Below, one piece after another: positions 37,791 through 46,489 of a stretch of DNA of 51,488 bases. Within the stretch, counting starts at the first letter, position 1. Every line of letters starts with the position of its first letter. The stretch is from Sphaerotilus sp. (GTDB lineage Bacteria > Pseudomonadota > Gammaproteobacteria > Burkholderiales > Burkholderiaceae_C), in NCBI GenBank assembly GCA_013299055.1, contig JAAFKB010000018.1, positions 1 through 51,488 of the forward strand, read 5' to 3'. The notes beneath the pieces were generated by a model. The model had not been told where the DNA came from. It was given only the letters and a program-made list of their open reading frames with translations, and ran no database searches. Made by a program: the position numbers and the translations under genes.

Positions 37791-38551
37791 GCGGGGTCGG
37801 CGGTGGGGTTCAGCGGCAACTGCTGCCACGACGCCACATCATAGGACCAGTGCGCCGGCGGTGGCAGGGCGGTGGCGCGGGCAATGTGCGCCTCGAACGC
37901 GGCCCGCTCGACTGGCGCCGCGCCCAGCGAAGCCAGGTGCCGCGTCTGCTGCTGACAGTCGATCCAGTCGATGCCTTCGCGCCGGCAGAACGCCACCAGG
38001 GCGGCCAGCGCGATCTTGGACGCATCGGTCTGCAAGGCGAACATCGATTCGCCGTAGAACATCCGCCCGATGCCCACGCCGTACAGGCCGCCGACCAGCC
38101 GCCCGTCCACCCAGGTCTCGACGGAGTGGACGCCGCCCGCCTGGTGCCATTGCTGGTACGCCTGCATCAGCTCCGGGACGATCCAGGTGCCGCGCTGCCC
38201 TTCGCGCTGCACGCCGGCGCAGTGGCCGATCACGGCACCGAAGGCGGTGTCCATGCGAATCTCGCAGCCGGGTGTCGCCAGGAAGCGCCGCAGCACCTGT
38301 TTCAGCGAGCGGTGGAGCTTGAAGTCGGCCGTCTGCAGCACCATGCGCGGCGCCGTGCTCCACCACAGGATCGGCTCGCCCACGCCATACCACGGAAAGA
38401 TGCCGTGCCGGTACGCCTGCTCCAGCCGCCGCTGGCTGAGCTGCCCGCCCGCACAGAGCAGACCAGGCGCGTCGCTGTCCGGGCCGAGTGCGCGGCGGGT
38501 GGGCGGAAACGGCGCATGGCCGTCGTCGTCGTCGGGCAGCCAGTCGATCAT
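37787..38551 (-). CDS. aat: Leucyl/phenylalanyl-tRNA--protein transferase
   Basis: The protein has 254 residues. Family sequence is clear: [56 protein letters not shown] and [15 protein letters not shown]. Aat adds Leu or Phe to N-terminal Lys or Arg. It leads a four-gene chain, aat-bpt-nfeD-SPFH, with the first three overlapping by four bases. The N-terminal tail [10 protein letters not shown] is variable in the family. Confidence 0.95.
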   Translation of the reverse strand: MIDWLPDDDDGHAPFPPTRRALGPDSDAPGLLCAGGQLSQRRLEQAYRHGIFPWYGVGEPILWWSTAPRMVLQTADFKLHRSLKQVLRRFLATPGCEIRMDTAFGAVIGHCAGVQREGQRGTWIVPELMQAYQQWHQAGGVHSVETWVDGRLVGGLYGVGIGRMFYGESMFALQTDASKIALAALVAFCRREGIDWIDCQQQTRHLASLGAAPVERAAFEAHIARATALPPPAHWSYDVASWQQLPLNPTADPA

Positions 38552-38585
38552 GGCGGCGGCAGATGCGACAGGGGCTGCGCGCGGG

Positions 38586-39728
38586 TCAGCGCAGTTGCAG
38601 GTCGTCGTTCGTGAAGGCGATGTCCAGCGGCTCGATCAGCACCTGCTTCGGACCGGCCTCGACCACCCCCGCATTCCACGCCGCGATGCCCTGGGCGCGG
38701 GCGATCTCCACCGTGCGCTCGGCGTCCTCGGCCTTGACGAAGATCGCGAAGCCGGCGCCCATGTTGAGCGTCGAATACGCCTCGCGGTCGTCCTGCTTCG
38801 CCTGCGCCTGGATGAAGCGCAGCACCGGCGTGACAGGTGGTACCGAGTGGATGCGGTAGGTCAGCTCGTTCGGATGCCGCAGCAGCTTGCGCCAGCCGTG
38901 GCCGGTGATGTTGGCGCAGTAGTGCGGCGTGATGCCCGCCTTCCACAGCGCCTCGGTGACGGGCGAATACAGCACGGTCGGCGCCAGCAGCGCCTCGCCG
39001 TAGGTGACGCCGGGGGAGATTTCGGTGAGGTAGCCGTTCGGCAGGCGCTCGACCAGCTTGCGCGCCAGGCTCAGGCCGTTGGCGTGGATGCCGCTGGAGG
39101 CCAGCAGGATGATCGCGTCGCCCGCGCCGAGCTTGTCGCCGACCGACAGGCGCTCTTTCGGGTTGATCAGGCCGGTGCAGGACGCCGCCAGGTCGATGCG
39201 GCCTTCCTCGACGATGCCCGCCAGCGCCGGGGTCTCGCCGCCGCCCCACGCCACGCTGCACACCTCGCAGGCGCGCTTCCAGCCAGCAACCAGGGCTTGC
39301 GCGCGCTGGCTATCGCCGAACCAGTCCGACCCACCAGCCGCCCAGTAGGCTTGCACCACCAGCGGCGTGGCGCCCACGGTGATCAGGTCGTTGATGGCCA
39401 TGGCAATCGTGTCCTGCGCGATGCCGTCGTAGTAGCTCTTGCCGGTGAGCTTGGCCATCTCGTCGGCCACCAGCGTCTTGGTGCCCAGGCACTCCACGAT
39501 GGACGCGAGGTAGAACGGACCCACATCGACCACGTAAGCCGATTCACCGCGCGACGCGGCGACTTCGGTGAAACCGTGGCCGGCGAGGTGGACGGCGGTG
39601 GACGCCGCGGCACGCTGCGCGGTGATTTTCAGCGGGTCGATCAGGTCGTAGTTGACGCCGGCCTGCTCGTAGCTGAGGGTGCCGGTCTGGTCGGTGGGCT
39701 GGTCGGAGGTCGGTGCAGATTGATTCAT
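38586..39728 (-). CDS. PurM-family AIR synthase-related protein
   Basis: The protein has 380 residues, about 30 longer than ordinary PurM. The PurM fold is visible: [11 protein letters not shown] (about 18-28), [40 protein letters not shown] and [17 protein letters not shown]. Several core positions differ from canonical PurM (for example [13 protein letters not shown] for the DYFATG region). It could be the purine enzyme phosphoribosylformylglycinamidine cyclo-ligase or a paralogue of other function. No other pur genes are near. It is divergent from dnaX with a 45-base gap. Confidence 0.75.
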   Translation of the reverse strand: MNQSAPTSDQPTDQTGTLSYEQAGVNYDLIDPLKITAQRAAASTAVHLAGHGFTEVAASRGESAYVVDVGPFYLASIVECLGTKTLVADEMAKLTGKSYYDGIAQDTIAMAINDLITVGATPLVVQAYWAAGGSDWFGDSQRAQALVAGWKRACEVCSVAWGGGETPALAGIVEEGRIDLAASCTGLINPKERLSVGDKLGAGDAIILLASSGIHANGLSLARKLVERLPNGYLTEISPGVTYGEALLAPTVLYSPVTEALWKAGITPHYCANITGHGWRKLLRHPNELTYRIHSVPPVTPVLRFIQAQAKQDDREAYSTLNMGAGFAIFVKAEDAERTVEIARAQGIAAWNAGVVEAGPKQVLIEPLDIAFTNDDLQLR

Positions 39729-39729
39729 G

Positions 39730-39765
39730 GGGCTGGATTATCGACCAGCCCGGCCCGCCTACAAT
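39730..39765. promoter_or_regulatory. Short divergent promoter region of dnaX
   Basis: The 45 bases between the divergent starts hold a perfect 7-bp inverted repeat, GGGCTGG (39730-39736) and CCAGCCC (39745-39751), and a -10-like TACAAT (39760-39765). This -10 is only eight bases before the dnaX ATG, which would give an almost leaderless transcript. No good -35 is seen. Confidence 0.35.
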
Positions 39766-39773
39766 CCGCCCCC

Positions 39774-41639
39774 ATGTCGTATCTCGTCCTCGCCCGCAAG
39801 TACCGGCCTCGCAGCTTCACGGAAATGGTGGGCCAGGAGCACGTCGTGCAGGCCCTGACCAACGCCCTCGTGCGCCAGCGCCTGCACCACGCCTACCTGT
39901 TCACGGGCACCCGCGGCGTGGGCAAGACCACCGTGTCGCGCATCCTCGCCAAGAGCCTGAACTGTGTCGGCCCGGACGGCACCGGCGGCATCACGGCCGA
40001 GCCTTGCGGTGTCTGCAATGCCTGCCGCGACATCGACTCGGGCCGCTACGTGGACTACGTGGAACTCGACGCCGCCTCGAACCGAGGGGTGGACGAGATC
40101 AGCCAGCTGCTGGACCAGGCGGTCTACAAGCCGGTGGTGGGGCGCTTCAAGGTCTACATGATCGACGAAGTCCACATGCTGACGATGACCGCGTTCAACG
40201 CGATGCTCAAGACGCTGGAGGAGCCGCCCGAGTACCTGAAATTCGTGCTCGCGACGACCGATCCGCAGAAGGTGCCGGTCACGGTGCTGAGCCGCTGTCT
40301 GCAGTTCAATCTCCGCCCGATGGCGCCGCAGACGGTGCAGGCGCATCTGGAGCAGGTGCTGCAGGCCGAGTCGGTGCCGGCGGACATCGGCGCGCTGCGG
40401 CTGCTGTCGCGGGCGGCGCGTGGCTCGATGCGCGATGCGCTGTCGCTGGCGGACCAGGCCATCGCGTTCGGCGGTGGTGCGCTGGAAGAAGCTGCGGTGC
40501 GGCAGATGCTGGGCGCCGTGGACCGCGGCCATGTCGTGCGCATCATCGAAGCCGTGGCCGCCAGCGATGGCGTGGCGCTGGTCCGCACGGTGGACGAACT
40601 GCGCGGGCTGGGCTTGTCGGCGGCGGGGACGCTGGAAGAGCTGGCGATGCTCGCGCAGCAGATGGCGTTGGTGCAGGCCGTGCCGGATGCCGCCGATCCG
40701 AATGATCCCGATACGCCGGCCGTGCAGGCGCTCGCCCCGCTGCTGGGGCCGGACGAGACCCAGGTGCTCTACAGCATCGCGCTGCACGGCCGGGCCGAAC
40801 TGGCGTTGGCACCGGACGAATACAGCGGGCTGATGATGGTGCTGCTGCGCTTGCTGGCGTTTCGGCCACAAGGAGGGGCTGCGGTGGTCGCTGCGCCTGC
40901 CGTGCCAGCCGCCCGACCCGCGCCCAGTCCGCGGCCCGCTGCGCCACCGCAGGCCGCACCACGTTCCGCTGTGTCGTCGCGTGAGCTGCTGCGCCCGGCG
41001 GCGGCCAGTGCGCGTCTGGCGGTCGTGCCGCCGGCCCCTGTGCCTGCACCGCCGCCTGCGCCAGCCGCCGCTGCCAAACCCGTGACGCTCGCGCCCTGGG
41101 AAGCGGGCCCGCCCGCCGACTGGGATGACATTCCACTCGAAGGTGATCCAGCGCCGCTGCCGGTGCGGGCGGCGATGCCAGCTGCCGCATCCGTATCCGC
41201 ATCCGCGCCAGTGGCCGAAGCCGACGCACTGGACGACCCTCTCGTCACCCGCTGGACCGCGCTGTTCACCGACCTCACCGCCCAGGGCAACCTGAACGGC
41301 CTCGTGCGCGAACTGGCGTGGCAGGCACAGTGTCTGGCGCTTGACGAGCAGACGACACCGAAGCGGGTCGTGCTGCGCGTCGAGCGCGAATCGCTGCGCC
41401 AGCAAGGCCACCGTGACCGCTTGCAGGCCGCGCTGGGCGAACTGCTGGGCGATGCGGTCACGCTGGAAGTCGTCGCGGGAGCCATCACCGACAGTGCCGC
41501 CCGCCGCGACAGCGCCCGGCGCGTCCAGGCCCAGAACGACGCCGAGGCGGTCATCACGGGCGACCCGATGGTGGTCGAGCTGCTGGTCCGCTACCCGACG
41601 GCGCGGATCGTGCCCGGCTCGATCCGCCCGATGGCCTGA
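39774..41639 (+). CDS. dnaX: DNA polymerase III subunit tau/gamma
   Basis: The protein has 621 residues from the ATG at 39774 (MSYLVLARKYRPRSF is the standard start). The clamp-loader AAA+ module has Walker A GTRGVGKTT (about 44-52), four zinc-type cysteines (about 64-82), Walker B-type IDEVHMLT and sensor ATTDPQKVPVTVLSR. A long Ala/Pro-rich linker (about 370-480) precedes the tau-specific C-terminal domain that binds the polymerase. I see no A-rich slippery site, so no sign of the frameshift that makes gamma in E. coli. It is followed by ybaB and recR, the classic order. Confidence 0.97.
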   Translation: MSYLVLARKYRPRSFTEMVGQEHVVQALTNALVRQRLHHAYLFTGTRGVGKTTVSRILAKSLNCVGPDGTGGITAEPCGVCNACRDIDSGRYVDYVELDAASNRGVDEISQLLDQAVYKPVVGRFKVYMIDEVHMLTMTAFNAMLKTLEEPPEYLKFVLATTDPQKVPVTVLSRCLQFNLRPMAPQTVQAHLEQVLQAESVPADIGALRLLSRAARGSMRDALSLADQAIAFGGGALEEAAVRQMLGAVDRGHVVRIIEAVAASDGVALVRTVDELRGLGLSAAGTLEELAMLAQQMALVQAVPDAADPNDPDTPAVQALAPLLGPDETQVLYSIALHGRAELALAPDEYSGLMMVLLRLLAFRPQGGAAVVAAPAVPAARPAPSPRPAAPPQAAPRSAVSSRELLRPAAASARLAVVPPAPVPAPPPAPAAAAKPVTLAPWEAGPPADWDDIPLEGDPAPLPVRAAMPAAASVSASAPVAEADALDDPLVTRWTALFTDLTAQGNLNGLVRELAWQAQCLALDEQTTPKRVVLRVERESLRQQGHRDRLQAALGELLGDAVTLEVVAGAITDSAARRDSARRVQAQNDAEAVITGDPMVVELLVRYPTARIVPGSIRPMA

Positions 41640-41716
41640 GCTTTGTCCCATTGCATCGCGCCCGAATTTTCTCGCCACCATTTTCTCCGTAATACCGCTC
41701 CCAGAAAGGACACCCC

Positions 41717-42043
41717 ATGCTCAAAGGACAGCTCGCCGGCCTGATGAAACAAGCCCAGGCCATGCAGGACAACCTCAAGAAGGCGCAGGACGAACTGGCG
41801 CTCATCGAGGTCGAAGGCCATTCGGGCGCCGGTCTGGTCAAGGTCGTCATGACCTGCAAGCACGATGTCAAGCGCGTCACCATCGACCCCAGCCTGCTGG
41901 CCGATGACAAGGACATGCTCGAAGACCTGGTGGCCGCCGCGTTCAACGACGGCATCCGCCGCGCCGAGGCCCTCAGCGCCGAGAAGATGGGCAAGCTGAC
42001 CGCCGGGATGCCGATGCCGGGTGGCATGAAATTCCCGTTCTGA
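41717..42043 (+). CDS. ybaB: YbaB/EbfC nucleoid-associated protein
   Basis: The protein has 108 residues, the family length. It starts [28 protein letters not shown] and carries the [31 protein letters not shown] core. YbaB is a small DNA-binding dimer associated with recombination and repair. AGAAAGGA lies upstream. The gene is 10 bases before recR, and its upstream gap of 77 bases is unremarkable. Confidence 0.95.
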   Translation: MLKGQLAGLMKQAQAMQDNLKKAQDELALIEVEGHSGAGLVKVVMTCKHDVKRVTIDPSLLADDKDMLEDLVAAAFNDGIRRAEALSAEKMGKLTAGMPMPGGMKFPF

Positions 42044-42053
42044 GGCGACTGGC

Positions 42054-42650
42054 GTGTCCGTGACGCCGCACGACGCGCTGGCCACGCTGGTCGAGGCCCT
42101 GCGCCGGCTGCCCGGCGTGGGTGTCAAGTCGGCGCAGCGGATGGCCTACCACCTGCTCCAGCACGAGCGGGATGCCGCGATGCAGTTGTCGTATGCGCTG
42201 GACCACGCGGTCCACAGCATTCGGCACTGCGAACGCTGCCACACCTTCACCGAGCAGCCGGTATGCCAGACCTGCCTCGACCCGATGCGCGACGAGCGCA
42301 CGCTGTGCGTGGTCGAAACCCCCGCCGATCAAGCCGCGATCGAGCGCACGGGCAGCTACAAGGGGCTGTACTTCGTCCTGATGGGCAAGCTCAGCCCGCT
42401 GGACGGCATCGGCGCCCACGACATCGGGTTGCCCGAGTTGCTGGAGCGTGTCGGTGACGGGCCGGTGCAGGAGCTGATCATCGCGACCGGCTTCACGGCG
42501 GAGGGCGAGGTCACGGCCCACGTCATCGGTGAAGCACTGCGCCCGCGTGGCGTGAAGGTCACCCGGCTGGCGCGGGGCGTGCCGATCGGCAGCGAACTCG
42601 AATACGTCGATCTCGGCACCATCGCCTACGCCTTCTCCGACCGCCGCTGA
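42054..42650 (+). CDS. recR: Recombination mediator RecR
   Basis: The protein has 198 residues from the GTG at 42054. A helix-hairpin-helix ([19 protein letters not shown]), the zinc finger [16 protein letters not shown] (about 61-76) and a Toprim domain ([19 protein letters not shown]) appear in order. RecR loads RecA at gaps with RecF/RecO. It ends the dnaX-ybaB-recR operon and is convergent with mltD. Confidence 0.96.
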   Translation: MSVTPHDALATLVEALRRLPGVGVKSAQRMAYHLLQHERDAAMQLSYALDHAVHSIRHCERCHTFTEQPVCQTCLDPMRDERTLCVVETPADQAAIERTGSYKGLYFVLMGKLSPLDGIGAHDIGLPELLERVGDGPVQELIIATGFTAEGEVTAHVIGEALRPRGVKVTRLARGVPIGSELEYVDLGTIAYAFSDRR

Positions 42651-42681
42651 ACACCGCGACGGTCGGTTCGCAGCCAGCGCC

Positions 42682-44394
42682 TTACTTGCGCGCCAGGCGG
42701 GTCGGGCGGATCTTGGTGCCCTTGACCGCGCCACCACGCGACGCCAGCGCCAGCTGGCGGCTGGACAGCTTGCCACCCGCCTTGGCCGTCTGACGACCGG
42801 CGAGCCTGGACGACGTGCCCGCCGAGGCCATCTCGCGCGCCGTGGCCCCTGCCGCCTTGGTCGGCTGCCAGATCACCAGCGACTGGGCCTTCTTGAAGCG
42901 CGTGCCGTCGTCGATGCGGTTCCACTGGGCGATCTGGGCGGCCGTCACGCGGTAACGCTTGGCCAGCGCCAGCACGGTGTCGCCCTTGCGCACCTTGATC
43001 GCCACCTTGCGCAGCGGCGGCACATCCGGGGCCAGCGCCATGTGGGCGTTGTCGGCGATGTGCTCGGGCACGTCCTGGACGCGGTGTTCGCTGCGCTGCA
43101 CCAGCAGCGTCGAGCCCGCCTTGATGAGCATCCTGGGGGGGATGCGGTTCATCTCGCGCAGGGTGTCTTCGTCCATGCCGGTCAACCGCGCCGCTTCTGC
43201 CGGGCGCAGGGTGCTGGGTGCAGTCCAGGCGGTCCAGCTGGCCAGCGGGCCGCGGTGCTCGGCCAGGCGGCGCACGAAGCCGTCAGCGTTGTCATAGGGC
43301 AGCAGCACCTGTGGCGTGCCCGCGGCCAGGATGACCGGCTTGTTCATCTGCGGGTTCAGGGCCTTGAACTCTTCCAGACCCAGCCCTGCCAGACGGGCCG
43401 CCACCGCCACATCCATGTCCCGGCGGATCGGCACGCTGACGAAGTAGGGGTGATTCTCCAGCTTGGGCAGGCTGAGACCGAAGTCCTGCGGCGCCATCAC
43501 GATGTTCTTGACCGCCTGGAACTTGGGCACGTAATGCCGGGTCTCGGCCGGCATGTTCAGACTTTGGTAGTCGGTGGGCAGGCCGGCACGCTGGTTGCGC
43601 TCGATCGCCCGCTTCACATTGCCTTCGCCCCAGTTGTAGGCGGCCAGCGCGAGCTGCCAGTCCCCGCCGAACATCTTGTGCAGGCGGCCCAGATAATCGA
43701 GCGCCGCCCGGGTCGAAGCCAGCACGTCGCGCCGGTCGTCGCGGAACAGGTTCTGCTTGAGCGCGTAGTCCTTGCCCGTCAGCGGCATGAACTGCCACAT
43801 GCCCGAAGCACGCGCCGAGGACATCGCCTGCGGGTTGAACGCGCTTTCGATGAAGGGCAGCAGCGCCAGCTCGGTCGGCATCTTGCGGCGCTGCAGCTCC
43901 TCGACGACGTGGAAGAGGTAGCGCGAACCGCGTTCGGTCATGCGCTTGACGTAGTCCGGGCGGCTGGCGTACCAGCGTTCGTGGTCGCGCACGAGGTCGC
44001 TGTCGAGCGTGGGCATGCCGAAACCGCCACGCACACGCCCCCACAGATCCTTGCGCGCATCGGCGTCGCCCAGCACCATGGTCTGCCCGCTGTAGGGATC
44101 TTCCACCGGGCCGACGGCTTCGCGCGGATCTTCCGCCACGGCCGCCGGGTTGGTCGATGGCGCCAGACGGGCCGAGGGAGCGGTGGCACGCACGGGCTCC
44201 TCGATGCCAGGCACCGGCGACAGCGGCCCCTCCGGCGCCCGCACGGCCAGCGGCAGATCCTTGGCGCCGACGGTCGTGACCATCGGGGGTGGCTTGACAT
44301 CGTCCTGGCTGCTGTCGGGCAGCGAGGCGCAGCCGGTCAGGGCCAGCATCAGCGCGGACAGGGCGAAAGTCGTCGGGCGGGTGGATCGGGTCAT
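42682..44394 (-). CDS. mltD: Membrane-bound lytic murein transglycosylase D
   Basis: The protein has 570 residues from the ATG at 44394, which overlaps the gloB stop by four bases. A lipoprotein signal ends at LTGC (cysteine about 19). The GH23 SLT domain (about 190-340) has the catalytic glutamate in LPFIESAFNPQAMSSARASGMWQF and the AAYNWGEGNVKRAI segment. A degenerate LysM (about 420-470) and a clear LysM (IKVRKGDTVLALAKRYRVTAAQIAQWN, about 490-530) follow, then a basic tail. It cleaves peptidoglycan at the outer membrane. Confidence 0.93.
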   Translation of the reverse strand: MTRSTRPTTFALSALMLALTGCASLPDSSQDDVKPPPMVTTVGAKDLPLAVRAPEGPLSPVPGIEEPVRATAPSARLAPSTNPAAVAEDPREAVGPVEDPYSGQTMVLGDADARKDLWGRVRGGFGMPTLDSDLVRDHERWYASRPDYVKRMTERGSRYLFHVVEELQRRKMPTELALLPFIESAFNPQAMSSARASGMWQFMPLTGKDYALKQNLFRDDRRDVLASTRAALDYLGRLHKMFGGDWQLALAAYNWGEGNVKRAIERNQRAGLPTDYQSLNMPAETRHYVPKFQAVKNIVMAPQDFGLSLPKLENHPYFVSVPIRRDMDVAVAARLAGLGLEEFKALNPQMNKPVILAAGTPQVLLPYDNADGFVRRLAEHRGPLASWTAWTAPSTLRPAEAARLTGMDEDTLREMNRIPPRMLIKAGSTLLVQRSEHRVQDVPEHIADNAHMALAPDVPPLRKVAIKVRKGDTVLALAKRYRVTAAQIAQWNRIDDGTRFKKAQSLVIWQPTKAAGATAREMASAGTSSRLAGRQTAKAGGKLSSRQLALASRGGAVKGTKIRPTRLARK

Positions 44395-45161
44395 CGAAAC
44401 TGGTCTTTCCATCGTCGGATCGTCGCGAACACCGACACCGGATCCCGGCCATCGGCGCCTCGTGCGACCGCCGAGGCGATCACGTCCGGCTGGTCGCAAC
44501 GCAAGTAGGGGTTGATCTGTCGTTCCCGCCCGATGGTCGAGGGCAGGGTAGGCAGACCGCGTTCACGCAGGGACAGGCACTCGGCCTCGTGCGCCGCCAG
44601 GGCGAGGCTGTGCGGCTCGACTGCGCGTGCGAAACGCAGATTGGCCAAGGTGTATTCGTGGGCGCAGCAGACCTGCGTGTCGTCTGACAATGCAGCGAAA
44701 CGGGACAGCGAGGCGTGCATCTGGGAGGGCGTGCCCTCGAACAGCCGCCCGCAGCCCGCCGAGAACAGCGTGTCCCCGCAGAACAGCACCGCCCCGGTCC
44801 AGTACGCCAGGTGACCCAGCGTGTGCCCTGGAACCGCCATCACCGTGATGTCGAGGCCGAGCGTGGGCAGGGCGATGTGGTCGCCGTCGCGCACCGCTGT
44901 CACGGGCACCGGCATCGGCTCGTCACCCGGCCCCCAGACCTGGGCAGACCGGGCGCGCGGATGGGCCAGCAGGGTGCGCAGGCCGGCGACATGGTCCGGA
45001 TGCTTGTGCGTCACTAGAATGCCTGCAAGGGTCAGGTCGTCGCGGTCCAGTGCCGCCACGACAGGCGCTGCGTCTCCGGGATCGACCACCACGGCGTCGC
45101 GGCCGTTGTGGAGCATCCAGAGGTAGTTGTCGTCGAAGGCGGGCAGGGCGAGGAGATTCAT
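44391..45161 (-). CDS. gloB: Hydroxyacylglutathione hydrolase (glyoxalase II)
   Basis: The protein has 256 residues. The two-metal motif is complete (THKHPDH, about 51-57), followed by VPGHTLGH, FCGDTLFSAGCGRLFEG and CCAHEYTLANLRFA. It hydrolyses S-lactoylglutathione to lactate and glutathione. Its ATG overlaps the divergent methyltransferase ATG inside one CATG. It is coupled to mltD downstream. Confidence 0.95.
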   Translation of the reverse strand: MNLLALPAFDDNYLWMLHNGRDAVVVDPGDAAPVVAALDRDDLTLAGILVTHKHPDHVAGLRTLLAHPRARSAQVWGPGDEPMPVPVTAVRDGDHIALPTLGLDITVMAVPGHTLGHLAYWTGAVLFCGDTLFSAGCGRLFEGTPSQMHASLSRFAALSDDTQVCCAHEYTLANLRFARAVEPHSLALAAHEAECLSLRERGLPTLPSTIGRERQINPYLRCDQPDVIASAVARGADGRDPVSVFATIRRWKDQFR

Positions 45162-45957
45162 GGCGCAGGATTCGGTGATTATAGAGATGGCCCCCTGGCT
45201 GAAGGCGCCGGCTGGCCGCTATCTCCTGGCGTGGGAGCAGGAACAGCTGGACCGGGTCGTGGCGGACATCTTCGGCTACCACGCCGTGCAGGTCGGCTGG
45301 CCGATGGTGCAGGCCCTGCGCAGCAGCCGCATGAGCCACCGCTGGCTGCTCAACGATGGCGAGCTGGACGCTGGACTGGTGGGCGGGGAGGGCGCCTTGC
45401 CCGTCAGCGTCCTGACCGACTATGACGCGCTGCCATTCCCCGGCAACAGCCTGGACCTGGTCGTGCTGCCGCACACGCTGGAGATGACGGCCGACGCCCA
45501 CCACACCCTGCGCGAGGTCGAGCGCGTGCTGATGCCCGAGGGGCGGGTCGTCATCGTGGGCTTCAACCCGACCAGCCTGTGGGGGCTGTGCCACCAGCTC
45601 GACACCATTGGCCAGCGCATCGGCATGACCAGCCCGGTGATGTCCGAGACGGGCGAGTTCATCGGCTGGCGGCGGCTGCGGGACTGGCTGCGGCTGCTCG
45701 GTTTCGAGATCGAATCGGGGCAGTTCGGGTGCTATCGTCCGCCTTTCGCCTCGCAGGGCTGGCTGGACCGCAGCGCCTGGTGGGATGAAGCGGGCCAGCG
45801 GTGGTGGCCGGTGTTCGGGTCGGTGTACCTGCTCGTGGCCGTCAAGCGGGTGCGGGCGATGCGGCTGCTCGGCCCGGCCTGGAAACGCAAGCGCCGCACC
45901 CAGACGGCCCCCGCCGCCGTGGCCCAGCAACAGCATTCACGCCCTGACGCTTCCTGA
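45160..45957 (+). CDS. Class I SAM-dependent methyltransferase-like protein
   Basis: The protein has 265 residues from the ATG at 45160, which has AGGAG four bases upstream. The ATG at 45187 ([14 protein letters not shown]) is a serious alternative because 45160 overlaps the divergent gloB start. The Rossmann-type core has [21 protein letters not shown] and [20 protein letters not shown], typical of the UbiE-like group. The glycine motif I is not recognisable, so SAM binding is unusual. The basic C-terminal tail (KRKRRTQ) may bind nucleic acid or membrane. It lies 10 bases before rnhA, and the substrate is unknown. Confidence 0.78.
   Translation: MAQDSVIIEMAPWLKAPAGRYLLAWEQEQLDRVVADIFGYHAVQVGWPMVQALRSSRMSHRWLLNDGELDAGLVGGEGALPVSVLTDYDALPFPGNSLDLVVLPHTLEMTADAHHTLREVERVLMPEGRVVIVGFNPTSLWGLCHQLDTIGQRIGMTSPVMSETGEFIGWRRLRDWLRLLGFEIESGQFGCYRPPFASQGWLDRSAWWDEAGQRWWPVFGSVYLLVAVKRVRAMRLLGPAWKRKRRTQTAPAAVAQQQHSRPDAS
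45178..45183 (-). promoter_or_regulatory. Candidate -10 element for gloB
   Basis: On the minus strand the bases read TATAAT, a perfect -10, ending 16 bases before the gloB ATG. The predicted leader is about ten bases long, with no clear ribosome site. It lies inside the start of the divergent methyltransferase gene if that gene starts at 45160. Confidence 0.4.
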
Positions 45958-45967
45958 TCTGCACTGC

Positions 45968-46444
45968 ATGACCGACACCAAGCCCCCGCTGACCGTGACC
46001 CGACCCCAAGTCACCATCTACACCGACGGCGCCTGCAAGGGCAATCCTGGCCTGGGTGGCTGGGGCGCCTGGCTGCAGAGCGGCGACCATGCCAAGGAAC
46101 TCTTCGGCGGCGAGCGCGACACCACCAACAACCGCATGGAGATGACGGCGGTGATCGAGGCGCTGGCGAGCCTGAAGCGCACCTGCGACATCGTGCTCTA
46201 CACCGACAGCGAGTACGTCAAGAACGGCATCACGACCTGGATCCACGGCTGGAAGGCCCGCGGCTGGAAGACCGCGGCCAAGCAGCCCGTGAAGAACGCC
46301 GATCTCTGGCAGCGCATGGATGCGCTGTCGCAGTTGCACAAGGTCGAGTGGCGGTGGGTCAAGGGGCATGCGGGGGATCCGGGCAACGAAAAGGCGGATG
46401 CGCTGGCCAACCGCGGGGTGGAAGCGGCGCGGCAGACCCGGTGA
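45968..46444 (+). CDS. rnhA: Ribonuclease HI
   Basis: The protein has 158 residues. The catalytic DEDD set is visible: D in [13 protein letters not shown] in [14 protein letters not shown] in [13 protein letters not shown] and D near [12 protein letters not shown]. It degrades the RNA of RNA-DNA hybrids. The usual neighbour dnaQ is missing, and a sensor kinase follows instead. Confidence 0.96.
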   Translation: MTDTKPPLTVTRPQVTIYTDGACKGNPGLGGWGAWLQSGDHAKELFGGERDTTNNRMEMTAVIEALASLKRTCDIVLYTDSEYVKNGITTWIHGWKARGWKTAAKQPVKNADLWQRMDALSQLHKVEWRWVKGHAGDPGNEKADALANRGVEAARQTR

Positions 46445-46489
46445 TCCGGGCTGCGTGACAGGCCAGGGAAATCATGGAGGAATGGTGAG

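Noticed and set aside
38070..39773. Upstream in-frame extension of dnaX
   Set aside because: It crosses the divergent purM-like and aat genes, and the standard DnaX N-terminus starts at 39774.
40880..41110. Programmed frameshift site for the gamma form of DnaX
   Set aside because: No A-rich slippery heptamer with a following stem was seen in the linker region.
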